A stretch of 64,000 bases of DNA from Nostoc sp. KVJ3 (GTDB taxonomy: Bacteria; Cyanobacteriota; Cyanobacteriia; Cyanobacteriales; Nostocaceae): NCBI RefSeq assembly GCF_026127265.1, contig NZ_WWFG01000001.1, positions 2,085,501 to 2,149,500 on the forward strand, given 5' to 3'. How positions within the stretch are numbered: position 1 is the first letter of the stretch; each line of letters begins with the position of its first letter. Made by a program: the position numbers and the translations under genes. Below the pieces are notes generated by a model. The model did no database searches, was not told the DNA's origin, and saw nothing but the letters and a program-made list of their open reading frames with translations. Shown here one piece after another: positions 43,093 to 51,727 of the stretch.

Positions 43093-43206
43093 AGGACTTA
43101 CGTAAGGACTATGGTTTTACGTCATAACGATTGTTCGCGTTAGCGTCTCGAAGAGAAACGAAGTAATCGCAAAGGCTTAGTTTTTCGTCACGAGTGCGTA
43201 AGTCCT
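43093..43206. repeat. MITE-like element with AGGACTTACG ends
   Basis: AGGACTTACG at 43093-43102 is inverted perfectly at 43197-43206. The 114-bp interior holds a palindromic block (CGAAGAGAAACGAAGTAATCGC). The end sequence is one I associate with small dispersed repeats of Nostocales. No coding capacity. Confidence 0.7.
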
Positions 43207-43305
43207 ACAAGTATACTTAATCTGGTATTATCCTTGACTAAGTATTACAATTCAAGTTATAGTATTGCAGAGCTTATAAGATTATCTAATAAAACCTGAT
43301 TTAGA

Positions 43306-44367
43306 ATGAACACAGATGATATAAATGCTCGAATAGCGAGAATAGATTACAAGTTAAGAACTCAGAAAAAATCTGTTGCTGAAAGAATTTTTCTAGTACA
43401 AGGTGAATTATGCCCTGATATAAATGATTTAACAGACAGATTCATCAACAATAGATTCCCAGCATTAAGTAATGACGAATTAGAACGATTTCTTCATACA
43501 TTGAATGTTGATAATTGGTATCGAGAAAATTATGGATTTAAAATAACACCTGACTATTTAAATCTCAAAGAAATTCCATTTTTTATGCAAGGCAACATTT
43601 ATTACTTTATATATCCTGAAAAAACTGAAAATTGCAATATAATTGACTGCACAAATTTACCGCAAATAGTAAAACAAGATTTAACAGAAGTAGAAATTGA
43701 ATATTTACAAAATTCCTTTAAATGTGGGAGAAGAAAATTATTAGCTGTAGAATATCTAGAAGATGTTGTTCAGTATCGTGATAAAAAGAAGAATAGCGAA
43801 AATGATTTTTTTGTAATCCCTGACAAACTCAAGGATGATTTCTATTTGTCTACTGAAACAACAGATTTTATTCGTTTTGCTATTGAGGATTTAAATCTTG
43901 CTATCGTTGCTTTAAAAAATACCAGAAGTTATCAATTTATAATTTTTCCAGCTTCACAAGCAATTGAAAAACTATTAAAAGCTTGTATATTATCAGAAAA
44001 AACAATGCTGGTAAAAAAAGATGATTTAAGGAAAAATTATGGACATAACCTATTCAAAATAATTAAAGACTTCAAGCAAATTTTTCCCTTACCTGAAAAA
44101 ATAAAATCAGAAATACAAAATTTTCCAAATGCAAAAAAAATGTTTAAAGACTCAACTATAAATCCTAGATATGATCCAATAGAACTTTCTCCCGATAAAG
44201 CTGTAAAGATTATAGACGCTACATTGAATATTTTTGAATTAGTAAGCGAGAAGTTTGTTACACCTTTACACAGAGTAATGTATTATCCACAATTAGAGGA
44301 GTATTATCCTCAATTAGAGGAATATTATGATCGATTAGAGGATGATGATTCCTTTCTTGACGAATGA
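43306..44367 (+). CDS. HEPN-domain protein (353 aa)
   Basis: Residues about 185-300 form a HEPN domain: DFIRFAIEDLNLAIVALKN, the SQAIEKLLKACIL helix, and LRKNYGHNLFKIIKDF with Arg242-x4-His247, the spacing of HEPN ribonuclease active sites. The N-terminal 180 residues are unrecognised. The C terminus carries YYPQLEE twice and then YYDRLEE, encoded by near-identical 24-base units, followed by an acidic tail. The coding sequence is markedly richer in A and T than neighbouring genes, suggesting horizontal origin. No nucleotidyltransferase partner adjoins it. The C-terminal HEPN assignment is good; an RNase role is inference. Confidence 0.82.
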   Translation: MNTDDINARIARIDYKLRTQKKSVAERIFLVQGELCPDINDLTDRFINNRFPALSNDELERFLHTLNVDNWYRENYGFKITPDYLNLKEIPFFMQGNIYYFIYPEKTENCNIIDCTNLPQIVKQDLTEVEIEYLQNSFKCGRRKLLAVEYLEDVVQYRDKKKNSENDFFVIPDKLKDDFYLSTETTDFIRFAIEDLNLAIVALKNTRSYQFIIFPASQAIEKLLKACILSEKTMLVKKDDLRKNYGHNLFKIIKDFKQIFPLPEKIKSEIQNFPNAKKMFKDSTINPRYDPIELSPDKAVKIIDATLNIFELVSEKFVTPLHRVMYYPQLEEYYPQLEEYYDRLEDDDSFLDE

Positions 44368-44576
44368 CGAATAGGGTTTAAATTTTCGATTGGTGATTGC
44401 TTTAAGTAGTTTTAGCAATTCCTATGTTATGAATTAACAAGAAAAATGGTAGTAATTATCCTTCCCAGTCTTGACGAGTATCGCACAGAAAATTATCTGC
44501 GATCGCATCATCAAATAAATAAGAGCAATGCTCTGTAAAAGTCCGTAATGGTAAGTTAGTTTCTCTTAGCGACAAA

Positions 44577-44939
44577 TTAACTAGCCTTCGCTTCATCCCC
44601 AGAAGCTTCAGCCACAGCCGCCAATCTATCTGCCGCAGCTTGCACAATTTGAGCCACTTGTGCCAAAGGCATGTGTTGGATTTGTCTCAGAATCAGACTC
44701 AAATCTGAGGTTTCTGAAATTGGCTTACCATCAATGCAGCTGATTAACTCTTCCATTGTGTAGCCTGCTTTCGATGCGATTTGAGCCAAATTTTCTGTAT
44801 CTGGAACCTTCACACCTTTTTCCCACATCTGAACAGCAGTAGCAGATACTCCCAAAAGCTTACCAAAGGCTCGCTGACTCATTGAACCGCGAGCTAGTTT
44901 AATGATTTCAATCAGTTTTTGTTTGCTTTCGATCTTCAC
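44577..44939 (-). CDS. XRE-family transcriptional regulator (120 aa)
   Basis: An N-terminal helix-turn-helix (residues about 5-65: SMSQRAFGKLLGVSATAVQMWEKGVKVPDTENLAQIASKAGY) is followed by a short helical region (LILRQIQHMPLAQVAQIVQAAADRLAAVAE), probably for dimerisation. Two copies of a palindrome-cored 15-bp sequence stand 26-60 bases before the start, a likely autoregulatory operator. It lies between the HEPN gene and an unknown gene; whether it controls either is not known. Confidence 0.9.
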   Translation of the reverse strand: MKIESKQKLIEIIKLARGSMSQRAFGKLLGVSATAVQMWEKGVKVPDTENLAQIASKAGYTMEELISCIDGKPISETSDLSLILRQIQHMPLAQVAQIVQAAADRLAAVAEASGDEAKAS

Positions 44940-44964
44940 TGCTTATATAGCTAGCCAACTTTAT

Positions 44965-44999
44965 TTACAAGTTTACTTTCAATATTACAAGTTTACTTT
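44965..44999. promoter_or_regulatory. Candidate XRE operator: two direct repeats 20 bp apart
   Basis: TTACAAGTTTACTTT occurs at 44965-44979 and again at 44985-44999. Each contains AAGTTTACTT, whose AAGT/ACTT arms are palindromic. The 20-bp period places the sites on the same face of the helix. They lie just upstream of the XRE gene and are a good candidate for repressor binding. Confidence 0.55.
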
Positions 45000-45180
45000 T
45001 ATATTGACAGCCTTGTGTTTTAGTACTAAACTATATCTCTGGTTGTAAATCGGCAACTACAGGCATCAAGCTAGTAGACTAACCCATCAATCTTTAAATC
45101 AACCCAAAAAACTTAGTTTCCTACGGCAGTTCAGCTAGTAGCTAGACTTTGCTGCGAAGAAATAATATCGAAGGTGCATC

Positions 45181-45621
45181 ATGTTTCGCAAGCCACGCAA
45201 AATTAACCAATATCGCCGCAAAGGTAAAAACCTTATAGCCACTAATAAAATTAAACCAGAAAAGTGGAATATTTCTGAAGCAGAAACCAAAGACGCTTTA
45301 AAAGTTAAAGGCTACGATGTTAAGCAAATCAAAAAAATCCACCTTTTAAAACATCAAGTGTGTATTTCCTACTGGGATGCAAAAGGCAATATGTGCAGCA
45401 GCTTTTTTAGCTACCGGATTTTTGCACGTTGGCAAGAAGAAGCGGAAAAGCTAATTTATACCTGTCAAACCCTGAAGGAATGGGCAAAGCTAAATTACGT
45501 AATGAAGTACGAATTTGCCTATTACCATTATCCTAACGTAATGGAAAATGCACTCCATACGATATTAGAAAACCACCTGTGTATGTTAAAAGCAACAGTA
45601 CAACAAGTGGTTTTACAGTAA
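45181..45621 (+). CDS. Unknown basic protein (146 aa)
   Basis: An intact frame with a lysine- and arginine-rich first 35 residues (MFRKPRKINQYRRKGKNLIA), then a mixed alpha/beta segment (EAETKDALKVKGYDVKQIKKIHLLKHQVCISYWDAKGN) and helical aromatic-rich C terminus. No membrane segment or catalytic motif. GAAGG lies about eight bases before the ATG. I recognise no family. It converges with prfA, 15 bases away, and sits at the edge of the accessory patch. Confidence 0.65.
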   Translation: MFRKPRKINQYRRKGKNLIATNKIKPEKWNISEAETKDALKVKGYDVKQIKKIHLLKHQVCISYWDAKGNMCSSFFSYRIFARWQEEAEKLIYTCQTLKEWAKLNYVMKYEFAYYHYPNVMENALHTILENHLCMLKATVQQVVLQ

Positions 45622-45636
45622 TATTAACAGCAAAAA

Positions 45637-46734
45637 TTAGTTAGCGGCAGAAGTCGCTAACTCCGCGAGACGTTCTTGCTGGTCTAGAGATATACAAGAT
45701 TGGATCAGCGTCTCTAAATCACCATCCAAAACAGGGTTAAGGGAATAATTCTGACCTAACCGATGATCGGTAGCCCGGTTATCTTTATAATTATAGGTGC
45801 GGATTTTTTCCGATCGCGATCCAGTACCAACTTGCGATCGCCGCATAGAAGTTACAGCTTCTTGTTGTTCGCGTAACTTCATCTCATACAACTTCGCCCG
45901 CAGAATTTGCATCGCCCGTTCTTTGTTTTGCAACTGGCTGCGTTCTTCTGTACAGAAAATCCGAATCCCTGTCGGTTTGTGCATCAAATCGGCGGCTGTT
46001 TCCACCTTGTTGACGTTTTGCCCACCAGCACCGCCAGAACGGGCTGTAGTCATTTCAATATCTTTCGGGTCAATGTGAATTTCCACATCATCCACCTCTG
46101 GCATAATCGCCACGGTAGCTGTGGAAGTATGAACCCGTCCCCCAGATTCAGTTGCCGGCACGCGCTGCACGCGATGCACTCCAGCTTCAAACTTTAACTG
46201 GCTGTAAACGTCATTACCTTTAATTTCTAAAATGACCTCTTTCCAGCCACCCATTTCTCCACGAGATTCGCTCACTAGAGAAACTTTCCAGCCTTGAGTT
46301 TGGGCATAGCGGGTGTACATCTGCATCAAATCGCCAGCCCAAATACTTGCTTCATCGCCACCAGTACCAGCGCGAATTTCCAACATGATATTCTTTTCAT
46401 CATTGGGGTCGCGTGGTAGCAGTAAGACTTTCAAGCGAGACTCTAAATATTCTATTTTTTCTTCAAGTTCCTTTACTTCCAGTGCTGCCATTTCTTGCAA
46501 CTCTGGGTCACTTGCAGATTCTTTGTAAACCTGACGCGCTCCAATCAGGTCTTCTTGGGCTGTTTTCCAAATTTCATAAGTATTAACGACCTCTTCCAAA
46601 GAAGAACGAGACTTAGCAATTTCTTGATACTCATCAGGATTGCTAGCGGTATCGGGGTCGCCAAGACGACGGGTTAATTCATTAAAGGTTTGTTCAACGG
46701 ATTTTAGTTTGTCCAGTAAGTATGATTCAGCCAT
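45637..46734 (-). CDS. prfA: Peptide chain release factor 1
   Basis: 365 residues. It recognises UAA and UAG stop codons and triggers peptide release. The catalytic GGQ is in SGGAGGQNVNKVET, and the stop-codon-reading tripeptide PAT is in RVPATESGGRVHTS, which distinguishes RF1 from RF2. It is the last gene of the long translation run; rpmE precedes it by 103 bases. Confidence 0.98.
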   Translation of the reverse strand: MAESYLLDKLKSVEQTFNELTRRLGDPDTASNPDEYQEIAKSRSSLEEVVNTYEIWKTAQEDLIGARQVYKESASDPELQEMAALEVKELEEKIEYLESRLKVLLLPRDPNDEKNIMLEIRAGTGGDEASIWAGDLMQMYTRYAQTQGWKVSLVSESRGEMGGWKEVILEIKGNDVYSQLKFEAGVHRVQRVPATESGGRVHTSTATVAIMPEVDDVEIHIDPKDIEMTTARSGGAGGQNVNKVETAADLMHKPTGIRIFCTEERSQLQNKERAMQILRAKLYEMKLREQQEAVTSMRRSQVGTGSRSEKIRTYNYKDNRATDHRLGQNYSLNPVLDGDLETLIQSCISLDQQERLAELATSAAN

Positions 46735-46837
46735 GACGAGTGCGATCGCTCCTTAAAAAATAACAGATTGGCTCGAGCATATAAATGACAATCGACCCAG
46801 CTGATGCAGGGCCGTCGTTAACAGCAGAGCCAACCCG

Positions 46838-47080
46838 CTACTTTTTGGTTTGTTCGTCGCCAGATGTTTGAGTGCTGCTCATACCGTACTTGCGGAGGAA
46901 ACGCTCAACTCGACCCTCAGTGTCAATAATCTTCTGAGTGCCAGTGTAGAATGGGTGATTTCCAGACCAAACATCTACGTGCAATTCTGGCTTAGTAGAG
47001 CCAATGGTCATAACAACTTGACCGTTGCAGTAAACTTTAGCATCTGGATACCATTTAGGATGAATATCAGCTTTAGCCAT
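46838..47080 (-). CDS. rpmE: Ribosomal protein L31 (zinc-free form)
   Basis: 80 residues from ATG 47080 (MAKADIHPKWYPDAKVYCNG); an upstream in-frame ATG would add 16 unlikely residues. It has the L31 core VDVWSGNHPFYTGTQ. The zinc form carries Cys at both positions of the later pair (VDVCSKCHPF); here these are Trp and Asn, and only Cys18 remains, so this is the C-minus type that does not bind zinc. It is followed by prfA. Confidence 0.96.
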   Translation of the reverse strand: MAKADIHPKWYPDAKVYCNGQVVMTIGSTKPELHVDVWSGNHPFYTGTQKIIDTEGRVERFLRKYGMSSTQTSGDEQTKK

Positions 47081-47134
47081 TGTCTTTTGTGGGATGAATC
47101 TATATAAATTATAACTTTCAGCGTTCAATAGAAG

Positions 47135-47213
47135 CTAGAAGAAGGGAACAGGTTACACGTTACAGAAAACTATCACCTGTCCCCTGTAACCTATCACCTT
47201 CTTCACCAATGCC
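47135..47213. repeat. Palindromic repeat between rpsI and rpmE
   Basis: The left half (GAAGGGAACAGGTTACACG) is approximately complementary to the right half (CCTGTAACCTATCACCTTC), so a long imperfect hairpin can form in the transcript. Confidence 0.6.
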
Positions 47214-47630
47214 CTAACGCTTAGAGTACTGAGGCGCTTTCCGAGCTTTATGTAAACCATATTTCTTCCGCTCTTTTGCTCTGGGATCGCGAGTCAAGTA
47301 ACCTTCGGTTTTCAAAGGTGGGCGGTTGTCTGGGTCTAGTTGGCACAAAGCACGAGCAACGCCCAAGCGAACAGAATCAGCCTGTCCGGTCAAGCCGCCG
47401 CCTTCTGCTTTCACCAAAATATCATATTCATTTTCTAATCCCAGAGTTTCCAGGGGCGCTTTAATGACTCCCAGGTAGTTGGGGTTAAATTGGAAATACA
47501 AGTTTCCATCTTTACCGTTGACAGTCAGTTGACCGGTACCTGGAACCAAGCGTACCCGTGCTACTGCATTCTTCCGGCGGCCAGTACCCCAGTATACGGC
47601 GCGACCGCTATTGGCATCTGCTACTACCAT
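47214..47630 (-). CDS. rpsI: Ribosomal protein S9
   Basis: 138 residues ending in the basic KKYGLHKARKAPQYSKR tail that reaches the P-site tRNA. The start codon overlaps the rplM stop codon by one base (TAATG), indicating coupled translation of the L13-S9 pair. Confidence 0.98.
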   Translation of the reverse strand: MVVADANSGRAVYWGTGRRKNAVARVRLVPGTGQLTVNGKDGNLYFQFNPNYLGVIKAPLETLGLENEYDILVKAEGGGLTGQADSVRLGVARALCQLDPDNRPPLKTEGYLTRDPRAKERKKYGLHKARKAPQYSKR

Positions 47631-48091
47631 TAATTTTCTTCTCCAGGAATTGTACTAACTTTTAGTTCTTTAGGTTGTTGAGCATCGTGGGGATGCGTAG
47701 GGCCAGCGTAGACTTTTAGCTTAGTGAACAACTGCTTGCCCAGGCTATTTTTAGGTAGCATACCTTTAACAGCCTGTTCTAAAATCCGCTCTGGTATGCG
47801 CTGTTGTAGTTTAGCGAAAGTTTCCGTTTTCATTCCACCGGGACGACCAGAATGGCGACGGTAAAGCTTTTGAGTACGCTTTTTACCTGTGACTGCGATT
47901 TTTTCGGCATTAATGACGATTACGAAGTCACCTGTATCTAGGTGGGGTGTGTATTCGGGTTTCTTTTTGCCTCTTAAAACCTGGGCGATTTCGCTGGCGA
48001 GGCGACCGAGGCGTTTATCGGTAGCATCTACTATGTACCACTCACGCTCAATCGACGCTTGAGAAGGAAGGTATGTTTTAACTGTTGTCAT
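47630..48091 (-). CDS. rplM: Ribosomal protein L13
   Basis: 153 residues with the L13 signatures YLPSQASIEREWYIVDATDKRLGRLASEIAQVLRGK and NAEKIAVTGKKRTQKLYRRHSGRPGG. It is followed by rpsI with a one-base overlap and preceded by truA after a heptamer array. Confidence 0.98.
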   Translation of the reverse strand: MTTVKTYLPSQASIEREWYIVDATDKRLGRLASEIAQVLRGKKKPEYTPHLDTGDFVIVINAEKIAVTGKKRTQKLYRRHSGRPGGMKTETFAKLQQRIPERILEQAVKGMLPKNSLGKQLFTKLKVYAGPTHPHDAQQPKELKVSTIPGEEN

Positions 48092-48180
48092 TTGTTATTT
48101 GTCCTTTGTCATTTTTAATTTGTCATTAGTCATTTGTCTTTTGTCATTACTAAGAACCAATGACTAATGACTCTTGACTA
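48092..48180. repeat. GTCATTT / AATGACT array between truA and rplM
   Basis: About seven TTTGTC(A/C)TT-type units followed by three AATGACT units; the halves are complementary and can form a hairpin in the transcript. The units run into the stop codon of truA, at 48150, so the last residues of TruA are encoded within the array (VTSQESLVIGS). Confidence 0.8.
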
Positions 48181-48998
48181 GTGACGAACTTTGGTAAGGT
48201 GTCGTACCAAATCTCTTTTGAAAAGGGAAAATCTGGATAGCCGACTCGCAACAAGCACAAGCCTTGAGGCGGGGCGGCGTGTTTCACTTCTTCCCGGCGT
48301 TGTTCTTTCCAGAGTTCGGTGAAGCTAGAAAGTGTCCGTTGTCCAGAACCTACCTGTACCAACATCCCTACCAACAGCCGTACCATGCCATACAAAAATC
48401 CATCTGCCTGTATTTCAATATGGATAAATGGCCCACTGCGACGACACTCTGCTGCTTGCACCTCTACCCAGGAATGCGATCGCTTTGAGCCAGCACGGTG
48501 AAAAGCAGCTAAGTGATGCTTTCCCAACAGAGGTTTCAAGGCAGCTTGGATTAAAGATTCATCCAGGGGTGCATAATAATAATGCCAACTGAAGGGTCTT
48601 ACAAACAAGTTAAGCCGATCTTCAGTATATATTGTGTAGCGATACCGTCGATAAGCTGCACTAAAGCGAGCGTGCCAACGGTTATCGACACTAGCTGAAG
48701 CCCTGATTAATATATCTGGCGGCAGATAGCTGTTGAGGATTGTTGCCCACTTGTGAGGCGGAATTAAACCTGTAGCTTCAAAATGGGCTACTTGAGCAGC
48801 AGCATGAACTCCCGAATCGGTTCGCCCAGCACCATGTAGTGTTACATGATACCCAAGAATAGTCGCGATCGCTATTTCGATCTCTTCTTGAACTGTCCGC
48901 TGTTTTTTTTGCCGTTGCCAGCCATGAAAATGAGTGCCCAGGTATTGGATTACCAAGGCTACTCGATGAGTTTGTGTCGGCTGGGGGCTTTCTAACAT
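48150..48998 (-). CDS. truA: tRNA pseudouridine synthase A
   Basis: 282 residues from ATG 48998 (MLESPQPTQTHRVALVIQYL). It makes pseudouridine at tRNA positions 38-40. The catalytic Asp61 lies in GAGRTDSGVHA, and FHGWQRQ, YRRYRYTIY and GFLYGMVRLLVG are family motifs. The in-frame start at 49019 falls in a repeat and is not used here. The C-terminal residues come from the following heptamer array. Its place between rplQ and rplM is characteristic of cyanobacteria. Confidence 0.96.
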   Translation of the reverse strand: MLESPQPTQTHRVALVIQYLGTHFHGWQRQKKQRTVQEEIEIAIATILGYHVTLHGAGRTDSGVHAAAQVAHFEATGLIPPHKWATILNSYLPPDILIRASASVDNRWHARFSAAYRRYRYTIYTEDRLNLFVRPFSWHYYYAPLDESLIQAALKPLLGKHHLAAFHRAGSKRSHSWVEVQAAECRRSGPFIHIEIQADGFLYGMVRLLVGMLVQVGSGQRTLSSFTELWKEQRREEVKHAAPPQGLCLLRVGYPDFPFSKEIWYDTLPKFVTSQESLVIGS

Positions 48999-49007
48999 AC
49001 AGATTTT

Positions 49008-49056
49008 GTCCTTTGTCATTTGTCATTTGTAAATAACCAATGACTAATGACTAATG
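49008..49056. repeat. TTTGTCAT / TAATGAC array between rplQ and truA
   Basis: Three GTC(A/C)TTT units face three AATGACT units across a short AT spacer; they are complementary. Confidence 0.8.
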
Positions 49057-49058
49057 AC

Positions 49059-49409
49059 TTAAACCAATTCAATTATGGCCATTTTTGCATTATCACCCCG
49101 ACGCGGTACGGTACGCAGGATGCGGGTATAACCGCCCTGGCGATCGCCATATCGAGTTGGAGCTTGCTCAAATAGAGCGTGAACCAGTTGTTTGTCGAAG
49201 ATATAGCCAAGGGCTTCCCGACGTGCTGACAAGGAGCCATTTTTGGCTAGGGTAATCATTTTTTCCACTTCACTTCTTAGAACTTTCGCTCTAATTAAAG
49301 TGGTGGTGATCTTACCATGACGGATCAGCTCGGTGGCGAGCGATCGCAGTAAAGCACGGCGTTGATCGGCTGGTTTACTGAGTTTTTTGACGCGACAACG
49401 GTGACGCAT
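49059..49409 (-). CDS. rplQ: Ribosomal protein L17
   Basis: 116 residues, MRHRCRVKKLSKPADQRRALLRSLATELIRHGKITTT, the standard L17 N terminus. It directly follows rpoA, as in most bacteria. Confidence 0.98.
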   Translation of the reverse strand: MRHRCRVKKLSKPADQRRALLRSLATELIRHGKITTTLIRAKVLRSEVEKMITLAKNGSLSARREALGYIFDKQLVHALFEQAPTRYGDRQGGYTRILRTVPRRGDNAKMAIIELV

Positions 49410-49440
49410 AATTATGCACTATGAATTATGAAGGTTTTTC

Positions 49441-50388
49441 TTAAGGGTGTTTAGAGCCTCTTTCCATTGGCAGGGTGATGCCCAAGCGTCGTTGCAAAGC
49501 TTCCACAACTTCTTCTGCTGACTTCTGACCAAAGTTCTTAATTTCTAAGAGGTCTTCTTGGGTATAATCCAACAAATCTGCCACAGAGTTAACTTGTGCC
49601 CGTTTGAGACAGTTATATGCCCGCACAGAAAGTTGCAACTCTTCGATGGGTATCTGGGCAGTTGGATCGTCTGGAATATCCGAACCTGTATCTGTTGGCT
49701 CTAGGGAGATATCTTTCAACGGGTTGAATAAATCTACCAAGATCGCAGCAGCAGAAGATAGTGCTTCTTGAGGAGAAATACTGCCATTTGTCCAAACTTC
49801 CAACAGTAGTCGGTCTTTTGGAATCAAGCCTTCCCCACGAGATTCTTCAACACTGTAGTTTACTTTTCGCACCGGCATAAATATCGAGTCGATTTGGAGA
49901 AAATCCAACGATGTGGCTTCCTCACGTCCTCGCTCTACAGTGCGATAGCCTTTGCCTTTCTCGATCCGAAATTCCATTTCCAGCTTGCCACCCTCAGCGA
50001 TGGTGGCTACATACTGGGTCGGATCGATGACTTCTACTTCACTGGGTAAATCAAAATGCGCCGCAGTGATTGTTGTTGGGCCGGTAACGAGTAATCTCCC
50101 AATCTGAGGCTGCGAAGAATAGTTTTTGAGGATAACTTCCTTCATTTTCATGAGGATTTCCAGTACATCTTCCCGCACGCCCGGAACTGTGGCGAACTCA
50201 TGTGAAACGCCCGCAATCCGCACTGCTGTAACTGCTGTACCTTCTAAATTAGACAGTAAAACCCGCCGCAGTGCGTTGCCAACAGTTGTTCCTTGACCGC
50301 GTTCTAGAGGTTCCAAAACAAATTTACTGTAATGGTTCCGACTTTCTTCGGTATTCGACTCTACACATTCAATTTGAAACTGCGCCAC
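49441..50388 (-). CDS. rpoA: RNA polymerase alpha subunit
   Basis: 315 residues. The N-terminal assembly domain (about 1-230) contains FVLEPLERGQGTTVGNALRRVLLS; the C-terminal domain (about 250-310) contains LSVRAYNCLKRAQVNSVADLLDYTQEDLLEIKNFGQKS, which binds UP elements and activators. It begins with GTG, preceded by GGAGG seven bases upstream. It follows rpsK after a 393-base gap that may carry an additional promoter. Confidence 0.98.
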   Translation of the reverse strand: MAQFQIECVESNTEESRNHYSKFVLEPLERGQGTTVGNALRRVLLSNLEGTAVTAVRIAGVSHEFATVPGVREDVLEILMKMKEVILKNYSSQPQIGRLLVTGPTTITAAHFDLPSEVEVIDPTQYVATIAEGGKLEMEFRIEKGKGYRTVERGREEATSLDFLQIDSIFMPVRKVNYSVEESRGEGLIPKDRLLLEVWTNGSISPQEALSSAAAILVDLFNPLKDISLEPTDTGSDIPDDPTAQIPIEELQLSVRAYNCLKRAQVNSVADLLDYTQEDLLEIKNFGQKSAEEVVEALQRRLGITLPMERGSKHP

Positions 50389-50781
50389 GGATGAGCCTCC
50401 CTTCTTCTAAGGTGCTGCTAGCAGACAAATCAATTGCCTCCCGAATTGATTGCCAATTTTCGATTTTGGACTTTGGATTTTGGATTGTGCTTCTTTCGTT
50501 CATGCTCCGCCTCTGATTGGCGGAACAAATCTTAAATCATCAACTTAAAATCCACGAGGCCCAGCACCCTTATAGTTGGGTTCAATCTAAAATCGCAAAT
50601 CTAAAATCCAAAATTGATTAATAATATTTTGAGTAGCCCAAAGCTTAACAGCTTTCCCAGTGGGAAAATCTGACACGCTTCTGGTCGCCCAAGCTTTGAC
50701 TCAATGACAATTTGCACGTTAGACGCTCAAGTGGTCATTGCTGGCTGTCACTTTTCGCCCTCGCTGCCCAAGTCTTAGTAT
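50389..50781. other. 393-base gap between rpsK and rpoA
   Basis: The longest gap in the translation run. 50457-50490 (GATTTTGGACTTTGGATTTTG) and 50583-50630 (TCTAAAATCGCAAATCTAAAAT) are complementary heptamer arrays. The part nearest rpsK (50640-50780) has no repeat and could hold a leader or promoter for rpoA. No gene is visible. Confidence 0.6.
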
Positions 50782-51177
50782 TTAAACTCGACGGCGCTTG
50801 GGTGGACGACAACCATTGTGAGGAATCGGGGTAATATCCCGAATCAATGTAATTTCTAGTCCTGCTCCTTGAAGTGCCCGGATAGCGGTTTCTCTACCTG
50901 CTCCTGGCCCACTGACCATTACCTCAATTTGGCGCATTCCTTGATCGATAGCTCGACGGGCTGCACTTTCAGCTGCGGTTTGCGCTGCAAAGGGAGTTCC
51001 CTTTTTTGCTCCCTTAAAACCGCTAGAACCAGCGCTAGCCCAGGAGATGACATCTCCGTTTTGATCGGTAATGGTGACAATGCTATTGTTGAAAGTAGAC
51101 TGGATGTAGGCCATTCCACTGGGTACATTCCGTTTCTGCTTCTTGCTCCCGGTTTTTTTAGTTGGTTGTCTCGCCAT
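50782..51177 (-). CDS. rpsK: Ribosomal protein S11
   Basis: 131 residues ending in IRDITPIPHNGCRPPKRRRV, the conserved C terminus that contacts the anti-Shine-Dalgarno region; GMAYIQSTFNNSIVTITDQNG is the core signature. It follows rpsM by 54 bases. Confidence 0.98.
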   Translation of the reverse strand: MARQPTKKTGSKKQKRNVPSGMAYIQSTFNNSIVTITDQNGDVISWASAGSSGFKGAKKGTPFAAQTAAESAARRAIDQGMRQIEVMVSGPGAGRETAIRALQGAGLEITLIRDITPIPHNGCRPPKRRRV

Positions 51178-51231
51178 ACTTGTTTAGTTGATTTAAGGTA
51201 AAACTTGCTCGGATTAGCAAGCGTTGCAAAA

Positions 51232-51612
51232 TTATTTCCCTGGAGCCTTTTTCTTCCCTGCCACTGTCTGCCTTCTGCCTCTACGGGTTCTGGCATTGGT
51301 GCGAGTTCTTTGGCCTCTGACTGGTAAGCCCATACGATGACGACGACCTCTGTAGGTACCAATGTCAACTAAGCGCTTGATGTTCAAAGACTCCAAGCGC
51401 CGCAAGTCGCCTTCAACTTGATAGTTGGTTTCTATTTCCCCTCGTAGGGCTGTCACATCGGCATCACTTAAGTCCTTAATGCGGGTGTCTGGGTTCACAC
51501 CGGTAGCCGCTATAATTTCTTGAGCGCGTGATAAACCAATTCCGTAGATGTAAGTCAGACCGATTTCAACGCGTTTATCGCGTGGAAGGTCTACTCCGGC
51601 AATCCGTGCCAC
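51232..51612 (-). CDS. rpsM: Ribosomal protein S13
   Basis: 126 residues beginning MARIAGVDLPRDKRVEIGLTYIYGIG and ending in the basic tail that touches P-site tRNA (RTRTNARTRRGRRQTVAGKK). It follows rpmJ by 115 bases. A half copy of the GATTAATCGCGTCT repeat lies in that gap. Confidence 0.98.
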   Translation of the reverse strand: MARIAGVDLPRDKRVEIGLTYIYGIGLSRAQEIIAATGVNPDTRIKDLSDADVTALRGEIETNYQVEGDLRRLESLNIKRLVDIGTYRGRRHRMGLPVRGQRTRTNARTRRGRRQTVAGKKKAPGK

Positions 51613-51727
51613 AATGAACTCTCCCTATTGTTTTCGCAATTACTGTTGGTTGGAAAAACGTGATTAATCGCGTCTTTTCGTTTTAATGATGATATGCGTC
51701 CTGCAACTCACTCTGTTAGTAAGAGTG

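Noticed and set aside
44456..44647. 63-codon minus-strand frame overlapping the 3' end of the XRE gene
   Set aside because: It reads the end of the XRE gene in another phase and then non-coding DNA; no start signal or domain.
50640..50780. Extra small gene between rpsK and rpoA
   Set aside because: No frame with a start codon and protein-like composition; probably leader or promoter DNA.
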